Origin: Candidatus Krumholzibacteriota bacterium
GTDB lineage: Bacteria > Krumholzibacteriota > Krumholzibacteriia > LZORAL124-64-63
Direction of reading: 5' to 3'
Length of the DNA: 35,287 nucleotides
NCBI GenBank assembly: GCA_024275485.1
Contig: JAJRZA010000104.1
Location: 1-35,287 of the forward strand
Shown: positions 23,494 to 33,700 of the stretch, in pieces
How the letters are laid out: every line of letters starts with the position of its first letter
Numbering within the stretch: the stretch's first letter is position 1
Made by a program: the position numbers and the translations under genes
Notes under the pieces: model-generated
Seen by the model: only the letters and a program-made list of their open reading frames with translations
What the model was told of the DNA's origin: nothing
Databases searched by the model: none

Positions 23494-24906
23494 ATGAATG
23501 CCGAAGAATTCCGCAAACACGGCCACGACCTCATCGACTGGGTAGCCGATTATCTGGAGAATGCCGAACAATATCCGGTTTTGTCACGCAGCCTGCCCGG
23601 TGAGATTCGTGCCCAACTGCCGGATCATCCACCAGAAGACGGTGAGTCCATGGACCAGATTTTGGATGATTTTCGGCGCATCATCCTGCCCGGGGTGACC
23701 CATTGGAACCATCCCCGGTTTTTCGCCTACTTCCCGGCCAACAACAGCGGGTCATCCATACTGGGCGAACTGCTCTCGGCCGGTCTCGGGGTAAACGCCA
23801 TGCTGTGGCAGACCAGTCCGGCAGCTACGGAACTGGAAGAAACTGTCATGTCATGGCTGGGCGAATTGATCGGCTTGCCCGAGGGATTTCATGGTGTGAT
23901 CCAGGACACTGCCAGCACCGCCACCCTCTGCGCCCTGGTTTGTGCCCGGGAAAGAACCACCGCCCACTCCATCAATCGCATGGGCCCCGAAGGATTGGCC
24001 GGGGCCGGAAGTCTGCGCATCTACACCTCCAGCGAGGCCCACAGTTCGGTCTTGAAAGGAGCCAAGATTGCCGGTTTCGGTGCTCAGAATGTCGTCCTGG
24101 TGGAAACCGACGAGAAACTGGCCATGGATCCCGAAGATTTGGATCGCCTCATCGGCATGGACCTGGCGGGAGGTCTTGTCCCCTGTTGCATTTCAGCCAC
24201 GGTGGGCACCACCAGCAGCACCGCCATGGATCCCCTGGTTCCCATCGGGGCCATTGCCAAACGTCATGGTTTGTGGCTGCATGTGGACGCCGCCCTGGCC
24301 GGTAGCGCGGCCATCGTCCCGGAGTATCGCTGGATATTTGACGGCATTGAAGCCGCCGACTCCCTTGTTTTCAACCCCCACAAATGGTTGCTGACCAACT
24401 TTGACTGCTCGGCCTACTTTGTTAAGGATCCAGTACATTTGCAACGCACCATGGCCATCAATCCCGAGTATCTGAAAACCAATCAAGACCATGAAGTGAA
24501 CAATTTTCGGGACTGGGGCATTCCCCTTGGGCGCAGATTCCGGGCCTTGAAATTGTGGTTTGTCCTGCGCAACTATGGTGCGACTAAATTGCGGGAAATC
24601 ATCGCCCTGCACATTGGGTTGGCAAAAATGTTTGCCGGTTGGGTTGATGAGAGTTCCCAGTGGGAATTGCTGGCTCCCGTGCCACTCAATACGGTGTGTT
24701 TTCGCTGGAATCCCGGTGGGCTGGATGAGGCGGAGCTTGAGGTCCGGAACAAAGCCCTGCTGGATAGGGTCAATGCCGAAGGGACCATCTATCTGACACA
24801 CACCAAACTGAAAGGGACGTTTGCCTTGCGAGTTGCCATTGGTCAGACCGCTACCCGCAACAAACATGTGGTTGAAGCCTGGGAAAAATTGAACAGTTGC
24901 CTTTGA
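23494..24906 (+). CDS. Group II PLP-dependent amino acid decarboxylase (aromatic-type)
   Basis: The 470-residue product is a cytoplasmic PLP enzyme of the DDC/tyrosine/tryptophan decarboxylase family, which removes CO2 from amino acids to give amines. It shows THWNHPRFFAYFPANNSGSS, then LWQTSPAATELEETVMSWLG, then HSSVLKGAKIAG, the cofactor Asp in HVDAALAGSA, and the PLP lysine Lys297 in NPHKWLL. The C-terminal domain is complete and the length matches bacterial aromatic decarboxylases. The substrate (Trp, Tyr, Phe or another) cannot be set by eye. The ATG at 23494 is chosen because GGGAG lies six bases before it and the family starts here; the frame is open back to 23443. A terminator lies just upstream, so it has its own promoter. 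The glucosaminidase gene follows by 33 bases. Confidence 0.9.
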   Translation: MNAEEFRKHGHDLIDWVADYLENAEQYPVLSRSLPGEIRAQLPDHPPEDGESMDQILDDFRRIILPGVTHWNHPRFFAYFPANNSGSSILGELLSAGLGVNAMLWQTSPAATELEETVMSWLGELIGLPEGFHGVIQDTASTATLCALVCARERTTAHSINRMGPEGLAGAGSLRIYTSSEAHSSVLKGAKIAGFGAQNVVLVETDEKLAMDPEDLDRLIGMDLAGGLVPCCISATVGTTSSTAMDPLVPIGAIAKRHGLWLHVDAALAGSAAIVPEYRWIFDGIEAADSLVFNPHKWLLTNFDCSAYFVKDPVHLQRTMAINPEYLKTNQDHEVNNFRDWGIPLGRRFRALKLWFVLRNYGATKLREIIALHIGLAKMFAGWVDESSQWELLAPVPLNTVCFRWNPGGLDEAELEVRNKALLDRVNAEGTIYLTHTKLKGTFALRVAIGQTATRNKHVVEAWEKLNSCL

Positions 24907-24939
24907 TACCATCCATTTTCGAGAGAGAGCACCAGCCCA

Positions 24940-25908
24940 ATGAGCCATTTTTGTATTTTGCCCCGCAGCAGTTTCAAGACATCTTCAGTTCCATGGTTCA
25001 CCATGGCCGTACTCTTGCTGACCATCCTGCCCAACTTCACCCTTGCTGGCGACAACGCGGAAAGCAAACTACCCCATCGCACCGTGATAAGCCGATCCAC
25101 CGAAGATATTTTCAACCTCTTTGATTCCCTGGACTACACCGCCGAGGCCTGGTCGCAAGGCGTGCGCGAAATCCCCCGCATCTACATGACCAAAATCCCT
25201 TCACGATGGAAAACCGAGTCCGATAAAATCACCGTGGTCCGCAAGAAGGAAATCTTCTTTCGTCTGCTGGCTCCAGTGATTCTGCGGGCCAACGAGTTGA
25301 TCATGGTCGAACGGCGAGAGTTGAAAAGAATGGCTGATATGGACCTTGATCCCGATTCCAAGGAAATGAAATCCCTGCTGACCCTGGCGCAAAAATACAA
25401 AGTGATCCAGAAGGATGACCACCAACTCACCGGACAACATTTGGCAGAATTGAAAATTCGCGTGGACATCATCCCGCCCAGCCTGGCCCTGGCCCAGGGT
25501 GCCGAAGAAAGTGGTTGGGGAACCTCACGTTTCGCCCTGTTGGGAAACTCCTTGTTCGGCCAATGGGATTTTTCCGGCAAAGGCATCAAACCCGAGCAGC
25601 AACGCACCGAGTTGGGGAATTATGGCCTGGCCGCCTTCGACACTCCTCTGGACGCCGTGCTCGCCTACACCCGTAACCTCAACACCCACCGGGCCTACAC
25701 CCGAATGCGGCAACTTCGGGCAGGAATCAGACAGAAAGGCCAGGAGCCCACCGGATTTGAACTCGCTGATACCCTGGACAAGTACAGTGAGCGGGGTCAG
25801 GCCTACGTTGATGGTTTGCACGCCATCATGCGGGTGAACAAGCTGGCCGCTGCAGACAAGGCCCATCTTGCCAACAATGCCGTCATTTTGATTGAACCGG
25901 CTGATTGA
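24940..25908 (+). CDS. Bax-like glucosaminidase-domain protein, exported
   Basis: The 322-residue product has an N-terminal hydrophobic segment (about residues 22-36, MAVLLLTILPNFTLA), which is a signal peptide or anchor. A helical region of about 140 residues, with charged KIRVDIIPP at its end, leads to the glucosaminidase domain at about 175-310. That domain shows SLALAQGAEESGWGTSRFA with the expected catalytic Glu, GNSLFGQWDF, YGLAAFDTPLDAVLAYTRNL and LADTLDKYSERGQAYVDGL. This is the layout of the E. coli Bax family. It should hydrolyse the N-acetylglucosamine bonds of peptidoglycan in the periplasm. The ATG at 24940 has only a distant GAGAG site; the ATG at 25003, right at the hydrophobic core, is an alternative. 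It lies 33 bases behind the decarboxylase gene and 14 bases from the convergent YfhO-like gene. Confidence 0.85.
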   Translation: MSHFCILPRSSFKTSSVPWFTMAVLLLTILPNFTLAGDNAESKLPHRTVISRSTEDIFNLFDSLDYTAEAWSQGVREIPRIYMTKIPSRWKTESDKITVVRKKEIFFRLLAPVILRANELIMVERRELKRMADMDLDPDSKEMKSLLTLAQKYKVIQKDDHQLTGQHLAELKIRVDIIPPSLALAQGAEESGWGTSRFALLGNSLFGQWDFSGKGIKPEQQRTELGNYGLAAFDTPLDAVLAYTRNLNTHRAYTRMRQLRAGIRQKGQEPTGFELADTLDKYSERGQAYVDGLHAIMRVNKLAAADKAHLANNAVILIEPAD

Positions 25909-25922
25909 ATCAATCTTGTGAA

Positions 25923-28340
25923 CTAGTTCGCCGACTCTTCATGGCCGGAACTCTTGTAGCGCATCAACCAACCCACCAGAAGCCCCAAAGCAAGGACCAT
26001 CCAAATCAACAACGCCCCACGTGTCAACCACATGGCAGGCACCCAACCTTCAGGTGTGAAACTGAGTTGCACGAGATGCAACCCCGCAGGCACAGGCATG
26101 CCGCGAAGCAGAAGATTGATACGATGGATGGGCACCTTTTTTCCGTCCACCCAGGCTTCCCATCCGGGGAAATAGGTGTCAGCCACCACCAGAAATGATG
26201 GTTGGGAACACTTGGTCTCGATGGCCAGATGATCGGGTTGATCTTCGACCCAGCGCAGGCGGCAGTTGCTTGATCCGGGATAATTACCGGCAGCCTCAGG
26301 ATCGGTGGTGAAGGCAATATTCTCAGGCAGGAATCCCCTGCCGGCCATGCTTTCGGATACTTTTTGGTCGTCTTCCAGAAGAACAACCTGGGGCACCGTG
26401 TAAGCCCGGCCCAAAGCGCCCAGGATGCGGTACACGGGATCGGTTCCCTCGGGTGAAACCCGCTCAAAAATCCTGCTGTCGGCAGGGCTTTTGCTGTCAG
26501 AGGCATAAAACACCACCCCAAAAGCACGCAGAACCTGAAAGTACCTGGTGAGCTGGTTTTCGAACACCGGACGCCAGACATCGGGAAAGGCTCCGTGAAT
26601 TCCGCCCAGGGTGGGTGCGCGCCAACTGATCCAGAAATTGGTGTAAGCTTCGCTGAATTCCGCTCGGCCATTCGGGCTGATGATGGCCCGACGAACTGAA
26701 TGGGCCCGGGCTCCAGGTTCATGGGCAGTGAAGGAGGCCAAAGCCGTTGGCTGCGGTGGAGAGATAAATTCCGTTGTTCCGGTGGCGCTCTTGAGATGCG
26801 GAACGCTGACCGTGCCCAGATCAATGGCCAGAACAGCCAGCAATAACCAGGGAGTCAAACGCGAGATCGGGTGATTCTTTCGCGCCAACGCCACCAAAAC
26901 CAGGGCCAATCCAGCAAGGAATGCTCGCATGATCAGGTCGCGTCCCGCTCCCGGGGCAAGGCTCAATGGTATCTCGGCCGGAATTTCCGGTCGCACTGCT
27001 TGAGCCCAACCGACATAGGCATCCGAAAGCATTCCGCTGGCCAAGCCGACACCCAGAATCAGGATCAACCCCGTGGCGACTATCAGACCCGTGTGCACGG
27101 CGGAAGCTCTGGAGTGGAGCTCGTTCTGTTTGGAGGCCTGCTGCAACGCACGGGCCACGAGCAAAGCCAGGGCAACCTGAGCCGTGATCAATCCATAAAA
27201 TGGGATGCGAAAACGAGACCAGCATGGCACGTGTTGATGCAGGAACGAATAGAGAGGGCCAAGATTGCTGCCCAATGATACAAGCACGGCCACCAGAGCT
27301 ACCGCTGAAAGCAACCAGGCCATCCTTGAATGCCGAAAATCACCCATGCTCCAGGCCTAGAATGCGAGCAGCACCACCGAGACCCCCAGGTAGGGAGAAT
27401 AATCGGTGCCGGCCATGCCTCCCCAATACGTTTCACCACCAAAACCAACCGCTTGCGGCCACACCAGAGAGAGCAGATCCCTGGGTGCCAGACTGTATTT
27501 CGCCACCTCACCCAGACCAACACCAGCGGCGCCCAAGCCCCGATAGGAATGTTGGCTGTAAAGCAGGGCCGGCCACCACATGGCAGCAGCGATGGCCGCA
27601 CCCAGAATAATGGCGATCCCGGTTAGGAACAATCGTTTGGGTTGACGCAAATTCCAGGCTTGAGTGATGGCAAAAATCACCACCAGCATTCCTGAATAAA
27701 CAATAAACTGGGGATGCCCGAACAGGCACTGGATGCCCATGACCAAGGCCAAAGCCAGGGCCCCGGCATAAGCGCCTTGACTGGGGGATGAGACAGTCAT
27801 GTGGCCGAACAACAACGCCACAGGTATCAATGATGCTGAAACAAACTGTGCACCGTGCCCATAACCAAAAGGTATCAATAGGCCAGGCATGAGCCCCCAG
27901 ACAAGGGCGGCACCAACCATCCCTGCCGGGCCGCTCTGCCATTGCCTTCGCGCCAGAGCAGCCACCGCCAGCATCCCTGCCAAATGAGCCAACAATGGCC
28001 AGAGCAAAGGGATTGTCTTCTGGCCCACAATGCTCTCATACCAATCGAGCAGAACATCGGGCAGAAATTGGGGCCGGGCATCGGCAAGGGATGAAGACGC
28101 GGGAACGCCCATCATCACATACGGATTCCAGAAGGTGCGAGTGTGATGTTCGGACCACTGTTCACGGGAAAGCTCCGCAAAAGGACGGTAAACGGGAGCA
28201 TCACCCAGGACAAAGGTTTTGGTGGTAAAAAGCTGTGGATAGAAGAGCAGCCCCCAAGCCATTAGAACCAGCAGGGCAACCAGCGCAGTGGAACGGTAAT
28301 TCAGGGAAAGCCCACCCCCGCATGGCATGTTCCTATTCAT
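25923..28340 (-). pseudogene. YfhO-like multi-pass membrane protein split by in-frame TAG
   Basis: The ATG at 28340 (AGGGG six bases upstream) gives 327 codons to TAG at 27357-27359, and the same frame then stays open to 25923, about 805 codons together, normal for a YfhO-family protein. The first part has eight or nine membrane segments. The second part resumes directly (AWSMGDFRHSRMAWLLSAVA) with further segments and ends in a soluble domain with YFPGWEAWVDGKKVPIHRIN and VPAGLHLVQLSF, typical of YfhO. The family is linked to transfer of sugars to cell-wall or lipid acceptors. CAG-to-TAG would explain the stop. The second half has its own ATG at 27347, four codons after the TAG, but no proper ribosome site. 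Options: nonsense mutation, sequence error, or a coupled split gene. It overlaps the GT39-like gene by eight bases. Confidence 0.75.
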
Positions 28341-30510
28341 ATGGTCCCCTGGTTTCAAGCTCGCCGAGCACCCTTTGCACCAAGAGCACCAATTCGGAAT
28401 ATTGTGGTGCGTCGCCAGCCAAAAGAAGGGCGGACTTCAAATCGGCAATAGCATCTTCGACATTCCCCAGGTGGGTTTTGGCCATACCCAGATAGGCCCT
28501 TGGTTCGGGATCCGGGGTGGAAATTTTTGACCAGTGCTGCAACAGGGGTTCAACCTGTTGCCAGCGCTCGCTGTTCAACAAAGCCAGGGCATAGGGTCGC
28601 AGGTATTGTTCGCGTTCCGCGGGCGCGGTGGTTTCATAAAGTGGTTGAAAATAAGTAGCTGCGATGCCGAAGAAACCGCGCTCGTAGGCATCCTCGGCCA
28701 CGGTCTTGATAAAGACCTGGAAATGGGACCCCACGACCTTGCCTGCGGCCGCTCGGAACTCATCCTGACTCAGAAGAGGTTTTACAGTCGCCAGGCGATG
28801 GCGCACCGCATCGTCAACAGTGTAGATCCGGATTTCCGGACCACGCCGAACTCCTTCCGGAGCAAAAACCTGAACATCGGGTAATTGGGCATCCAGGTCC
28901 CCGTAAAACTCAACCTGTTTGGCAAAACGTACAGGGTCCTTTTCGTAACGCCCACGCACGGCTGATGAAGTGACGACAAAATCAAACCCAAGAAAATGAC
29001 GCAGGTCGTAATAGAAGTCACTGGCCCCCTGGCGAGTGCTGTAAAAAGGAAGATACACGATTTTAACAGGGTCAAAGTCCAGCCAACGACGCTGTTGTTC
29101 CGGGCTGAGATGGCCAAAAGCCGGATCATTTTTTCGCAGTGAAATATGCCGTGACCGAGGCAAGGAAGGTGTATAAACCTCCATGGCCAAATATGGACCC
29201 AAGCCACTTTGCTGGGAGAGAATCCACTGTTTGGCCAGCTGCTGAGTGCCGGGCAATCCCTGTTTGGTCAGAAAGCGCGAAGTAGCCAAACCGGGCCTGA
29301 TGGCCAAGGTCGCCACCAGCACAACCACCGCAGCAATGCTCACAGCACGGCCCTTCAGACGTAGCCAGGGTTCGATCACAACCCACCAACCCGCCGTGCC
29401 CAAAGCGAGGGGTAGAAGTGCCGGCATCATGTAGCGCTCAAAACGTGTCTGCAACATGGCCAGTGGCAAATAGAAGATAAGGAAAGTTGCCAGGATTACC
29501 CACCAGGGCCCACCCCGACGAAAGGCCGCCACCATGAGCCCCGTCACTCCCAGCAGAAAGGCCGGCCACCCCAATCCGGGTCCCAGGACATCGCGCACGT
29601 AGAAAACCAAACCCGGGCCCTGGGCCGCGTGCCCCAGATGGCCTTCCACCATGTGGGTGGTCTGGTAATCCAGATCGCGAGTCAAAACATCGAGGTCCGC
29701 CAAAACGAAAGGGCTGGTCAGGATAAATATGCCCAGGCAGGTGGCGGCACCCAGCCAAATCCGGCCATCAGCGAGACCCAAACGGGCAGGAATTTTTCTA
29801 TTTTTCCGTCGCCCCAGAAGATGCGCCAGATACAGACAAGGCAACAGCAGAACCGGCGTATACTTGGTCGAAACACCCAGACCAATCCAGAGACCGGCCA
29901 ACATATAATCGAGCAGACGACCTCGCTCGTAAACTTTCACCAGGGCCTTCAGGGCAAGAGCGCAGAACATGACCAGCAAGACATCGGGGGTGATCAGGTG
30001 TGCATAACGGGTCAACAGGGGGCTTGTCAGCAAAACCATCCCCGCCAGGAGGCCACCGACCTGGCCAGCTAGGCGACTACCCAACCGCACGCCGGCAAAG
30101 ACAACCACCGAGACAGCAAAGGTCCCGATCCCCCGGGCCCACACCGCCACGGGAGTCCAGGTGGCTTGTTGGAGGAAAAAATCGCCCCGGTCGGCAAAAG
30201 TCCCACTTAAGCGTCCCAGGCCGTATTGAAGATGCTGAACAATCATGTGAACATAAAATGAAAGGGACGGCCATCCGGCTGTGTTCGGATCAATCCGCAA
30301 ATCACCCGTACCCCAGCCACACATTTCGAAGGCTTTCTTCATGGGGAATGCCTCGTCCTCCAGGTCGGGCAGACCCCAATCCAGGTGACGGGATCGCACA
30401 ACAATTGAGACCACCGCAAAAAGAAGAGCGATCAGGAAACTGTTGCGGCCCGGTTGGGCACGCAGGTCTGTTGCCGGAGCTGATTCTAGAGGAGGGGTTA
30501 CGATGGACAT
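28333..30510 (-). CDS. GT39-like glycosyltransferase, multi-pass membrane protein with C-terminal soluble region
   Basis: The 725-residue product has the GT-C layout. A first membrane segment (about residues 26-41) is followed by an acidic loop, DWGLPDLEDEAF, where the catalytic Asp of PMT/ArnT-type enzymes lies. Up to ten further segments extend to about residue 405. Such enzymes use a polyprenyl-phosphate sugar on the outer face of the inner membrane. The loop after the first segment contains GWPSLSFYVHMIVQHLQYGL. From about 410 on, a soluble region has a strand-rich part and, at 620-715, TPR-like helices (PRAYLGMAKTHLGNVEDAIA). The ATG at 30510 has GAGG seven bases upstream. Its stop lies inside the start region of the YfhO-like gene, so the two are translationally coupled. 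Acceptor and sugar unknown. Confidence 0.8.
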   Translation of the reverse strand: MSIVTPPLESAPATDLRAQPGRNSFLIALLFAVVSIVVRSRHLDWGLPDLEDEAFPMKKAFEMCGWGTGDLRIDPNTAGWPSLSFYVHMIVQHLQYGLGRLSGTFADRGDFFLQQATWTPVAVWARGIGTFAVSVVVFAGVRLGSRLAGQVGGLLAGMVLLTSPLLTRYAHLITPDVLLVMFCALALKALVKVYERGRLLDYMLAGLWIGLGVSTKYTPVLLLPCLYLAHLLGRRKNRKIPARLGLADGRIWLGAATCLGIFILTSPFVLADLDVLTRDLDYQTTHMVEGHLGHAAQGPGLVFYVRDVLGPGLGWPAFLLGVTGLMVAAFRRGGPWWVILATFLIFYLPLAMLQTRFERYMMPALLPLALGTAGWWVVIEPWLRLKGRAVSIAAVVVLVATLAIRPGLATSRFLTKQGLPGTQQLAKQWILSQQSGLGPYLAMEVYTPSLPRSRHISLRKNDPAFGHLSPEQQRRWLDFDPVKIVYLPFYSTRQGASDFYYDLRHFLGFDFVVTSSAVRGRYEKDPVRFAKQVEFYGDLDAQLPDVQVFAPEGVRRGPEIRIYTVDDAVRHRLATVKPLLSQDEFRAAAGKVVGSHFQVFIKTVAEDAYERGFFGIAATYFQPLYETTAPAEREQYLRPYALALLNSERWQQVEPLLQHWSKISTPDPEPRAYLGMAKTHLGNVEDAIADLKSALLLAGDAPQYSELVLLVQRVLGELETRGPYE

Positions 30511-30694
30511 GCTTTGCCTCTGGTTCCCAACTGGTCCCTGCCATGGTTAAAAGGAAAAACAAATGGCGACTGCCACCGGATGTCTCAAAGGTCAGGGTAG
30601 CAAAGAAAGCAGGTCCCGTAAATGAAGGGAACTGTCATCCTGATGGAATATTTTGAGAGTATTGTTCTTCGTTCTTCAAAATACTGATAGAAGA

Positions 30695-30716
30695 GGGGCG
30701 GTCTTTCCACCGCCCC
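30695..30716 (-). terminator. Likely terminator of the cytochrome c assembly gene
   Basis: GGGGCGGT (30695-30702) pairs perfectly with ACCGCCCC (30709-30716) around a 6-base loop, 52 bases past the stop of the leftward ResB-CcsA gene. On that strand it is followed by TCTTCTATC, which is only moderately T-rich. The 258-base gap up to the GT39-like gene shows no other gene. Confidence 0.45.
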
Positions 30717-30768
30717 ACGGAATCAACAAACAACCAATGTCCTGAACCCCGGTAGAGTAGCGAGTTCA

Positions 30769-33700
30769 TCAGACACTGGGAATATTTTTCTTTTTGTTCT
30801 TCTGATACACAACCCCACTGGAAATAATCAGGATCAGCATTCCAATGTTAAATCCATGCACCCAAGCAGGCACCGTGGCAGCTTCACCTGCGCCATAACT
30901 ATGCAACCCAACGAGGAAGTAGTTTACCCCGAAATAGGTCATCAGCACAGAGTCGATGATCACCCAGTTCCAGGCGGCACTGAGCCAAAAGCTGCGCATC
31001 TTCGGGAGAAAGCGGAAATGCAGACCAACCGACGCCACCAGAATGGTGATCAAAGACCAGGTTTCCTTGGGGTCCCAGCCCCAATACCGTCCCCAACTCT
31101 CATTGGCCCACACTCCACCCAGCAGAGTGCCGATGCTCATCATGCCGATGCCCACCACCAGAATCCAGAAGTTCACCTTGTCCAGGGCCTTGAGGCTGAA
31201 ATCCAGGTTCTCCCGGCCGGCTTCGTCCTTTTTCAAGGCGCGCACCAGGATGAGAATCATGATCATCACCCCGAGCAGGAATGCCAGGCCGAACAGGGCA
31301 TAGCTGCCGGTGATCACCGTCACATGAATGTTCAACCAGTAGGAAACCAGAACCGGCACCAGGGGCCCGATGGCCGGATCGAACATGGACAGCATCGAGA
31401 CCCCTACAATGATCAAGGTCAGCAGCGCAGCCAAGCTGGCGGGCAAACTGATGCGAAAAATCAGCTCGCTGATCAACCCGGTAACCACCGCAGCCAGGCT
31501 GATGAACAACAACGACTCGTGGCCATTGCTCAAGGGTGCCCGCCCGGAGGCTATCCAGCGCAGCACATAGCCGTAGATCATTCCCACGGCACCAATGGTA
31601 TACAACACCATGCCTATGCTGTAAAAAATGTTCCGGAAACTAACCTTGGCCAGGCGATTTTTGAACAGGTTCCACAAGAACACACCCATCAGAATGAGGA
31701 ACGCTCCCAGCAGAGGAATCATCATGTAGGAAAAAATGTGATTCTTGTTGTAGGAAAGTTCGGCGGCCAAGCGAGCATCCGAAGGTATCACCGCGGATCC
31801 ATACTGATGTTGAATGTCGTTTATGCCGCGCAAACCAGCCATGATCTGGCTGTTGTCGCCGGTTTTGAGTCCCTTCATCAAACTGCTGTAGGCCATGTTG
31901 TACTGGTCGGCTTGTTCGGGGGTCAGGCGCGAACCCACGTCGCTTATATCCAACCAGGTGTTGTTCACATCACCGGGCACCGGGAACATGCGCAGGGTCG
32001 TGCCCTGGAAAGTCATGTAGAGCAAATTGAATCGTTCGTCGAAAGTCAGCAGTTTGCGCTGAACCTTGCTACGTTCCGGATCAGGTTTGCGATGGGCCTC
32101 GCGCACCTGGTCCATCATGCGGTAGCTGCCATTTTCGAACATGCTGGCCATGCTCACCCGTTTGGTGGATGGATCCACTCCCAGCAGGTTTTTTAATCCG
32201 CCGTGCCGCACACCGATCACTTCCTGGTCCCACCAGAACGAAGGATTCGCTGTCCAGTTCAGGAACATGTCCACGGGATGACGCTTCTGGAATTTGGTGG
32301 ACTTGGCCACCTTCATGGTCATTTCCCGGGCCAGGGTATCGAGGGGTTTCATGCGACCCTGGAAATCCTGGATCACCAGGCGACTCGCCAATTCCCGGGC
32401 CGGGTCACTTAGGGCAATAAAACCCTTGGCGGCCACCGGGGCATGATTGTGCCCATCGTTCTCACCGTGCTCCTGGGCACGGGCTGTTCCGATTGAGCCC
32501 AACGCCAGCAACCCTACCAACAGCACTGCTGCCACACTTTCCGTTTTCCCACTCTTTTTCTTGCGCGGGAACAACAGATTTTTCAGGATCGTCAAGAGGA
32601 ATCCCAGGGTGAGCAGGGAGTAACCGATGTAAGTGGGGATCTTGCCGGGATCGTGGTTCACCGAAAGCACTGTTCCCTTTCGGTCAGCGTCGTAGGACGA
32701 CTGGAAATGCTTGCTTCCGCCATGAGAAAGGGGGTGATTCATATAGATATGAAAACTCTGGTCGACAATGCCCTGCCCAGGATCGTTGAGCAACACATGG
32801 CTCTCGTAGGTGGCTGGATTGTCGCTACCAGGGTAGGTGTCCAATACGAAATCTTCCAACGTCAAACTGTAACCCAGCTTCATCTGTACCGGACCGAAAC
32901 TCAGCTTCAACGGGCGACCACCGAGGTCCACCCTTTCGGCCGGAGAATATTTGACGCAAATGGCCGAAGCCTCATTGCCCTGGCTGTCACGAATGGTCAG
33001 CCGGGCGGCGGGCGGAGCGTTGGAGTTGTCACTGTGGGAGGGTTTCAAAACCACCGAGCTCATGACCTTGACCGGCACAAAACTGAAGCCCTGGGCATCG
33101 TTGATATAGAGCATTTCCTCCCGTACGGCGAAAACCTCCCCCGCGGCAACTTCCGAGCGTTCCTCCGAGTTCATGTCCATGGCCGAAATGGGGAACGAAG
33201 CCCTGGCCTGCAGGCCATCGGCAGTATGGTAGGAAAATTCGATACCTGAACTAACGGAGTAAAGCAGGTCCAGATCGGCAAAGGGATCTTCACCACCGCT
33301 GTGCCCCATGCTGAAATCGGGATGCAGGGCAAAGAGCAGACGCTCTCCGCTGCGACCATCGTTGTCGCTGATCGCCACGCGAATCATGGGATTGGTCAGG
33401 GGCCCTTCGGGGTGGGACTCGCCACCCACCGCGTACGAAGTCTGGAATTCGACAATTTCCAGAGCAAGGTCCCCGCAGTTGTGCACCGTGCCGTCAGGAA
33501 TCCCCACCGGGATGCTACAAGACTCGCCACCGGAATGCACTCGCAAATCACCATAGGGAGACACGCTCATCTCCCCGGAAAAACCACGGGTCAGAAAATG
33601 CGCCGGCACGGAACCGATTTTGCCGCGCTCACCGGCGGTCAGGATATGGGTGGTAATATCGCCCCCCATGCTCACACCGAACTGCACACCAGGAGGGCCA

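Noticed and set aside
1644-27359. Genetic code change or programmed stop read-through as an explanation for the in-frame TAA and TAG
   Set aside because: Other intact genes in the window end with TAA, TAG and TGA at family-typical positions, the two interrupting codons differ, and no recoding element is visible next to them.
30658-30685. Weak hairpin with AGTATT and AATACT arms upstream of the GT39-like gene side
   Set aside because: Six A/T-rich pairs with a 16-base loop are expected by chance; the GC hairpin at 30695 is the better candidate.
30856-32196. Rightward open frame of 446 codons
   Set aside because: It is antisense to the CcsA part of the fused gene, and its His/Gln-rich product is typical of a shadow of membrane-protein coding.
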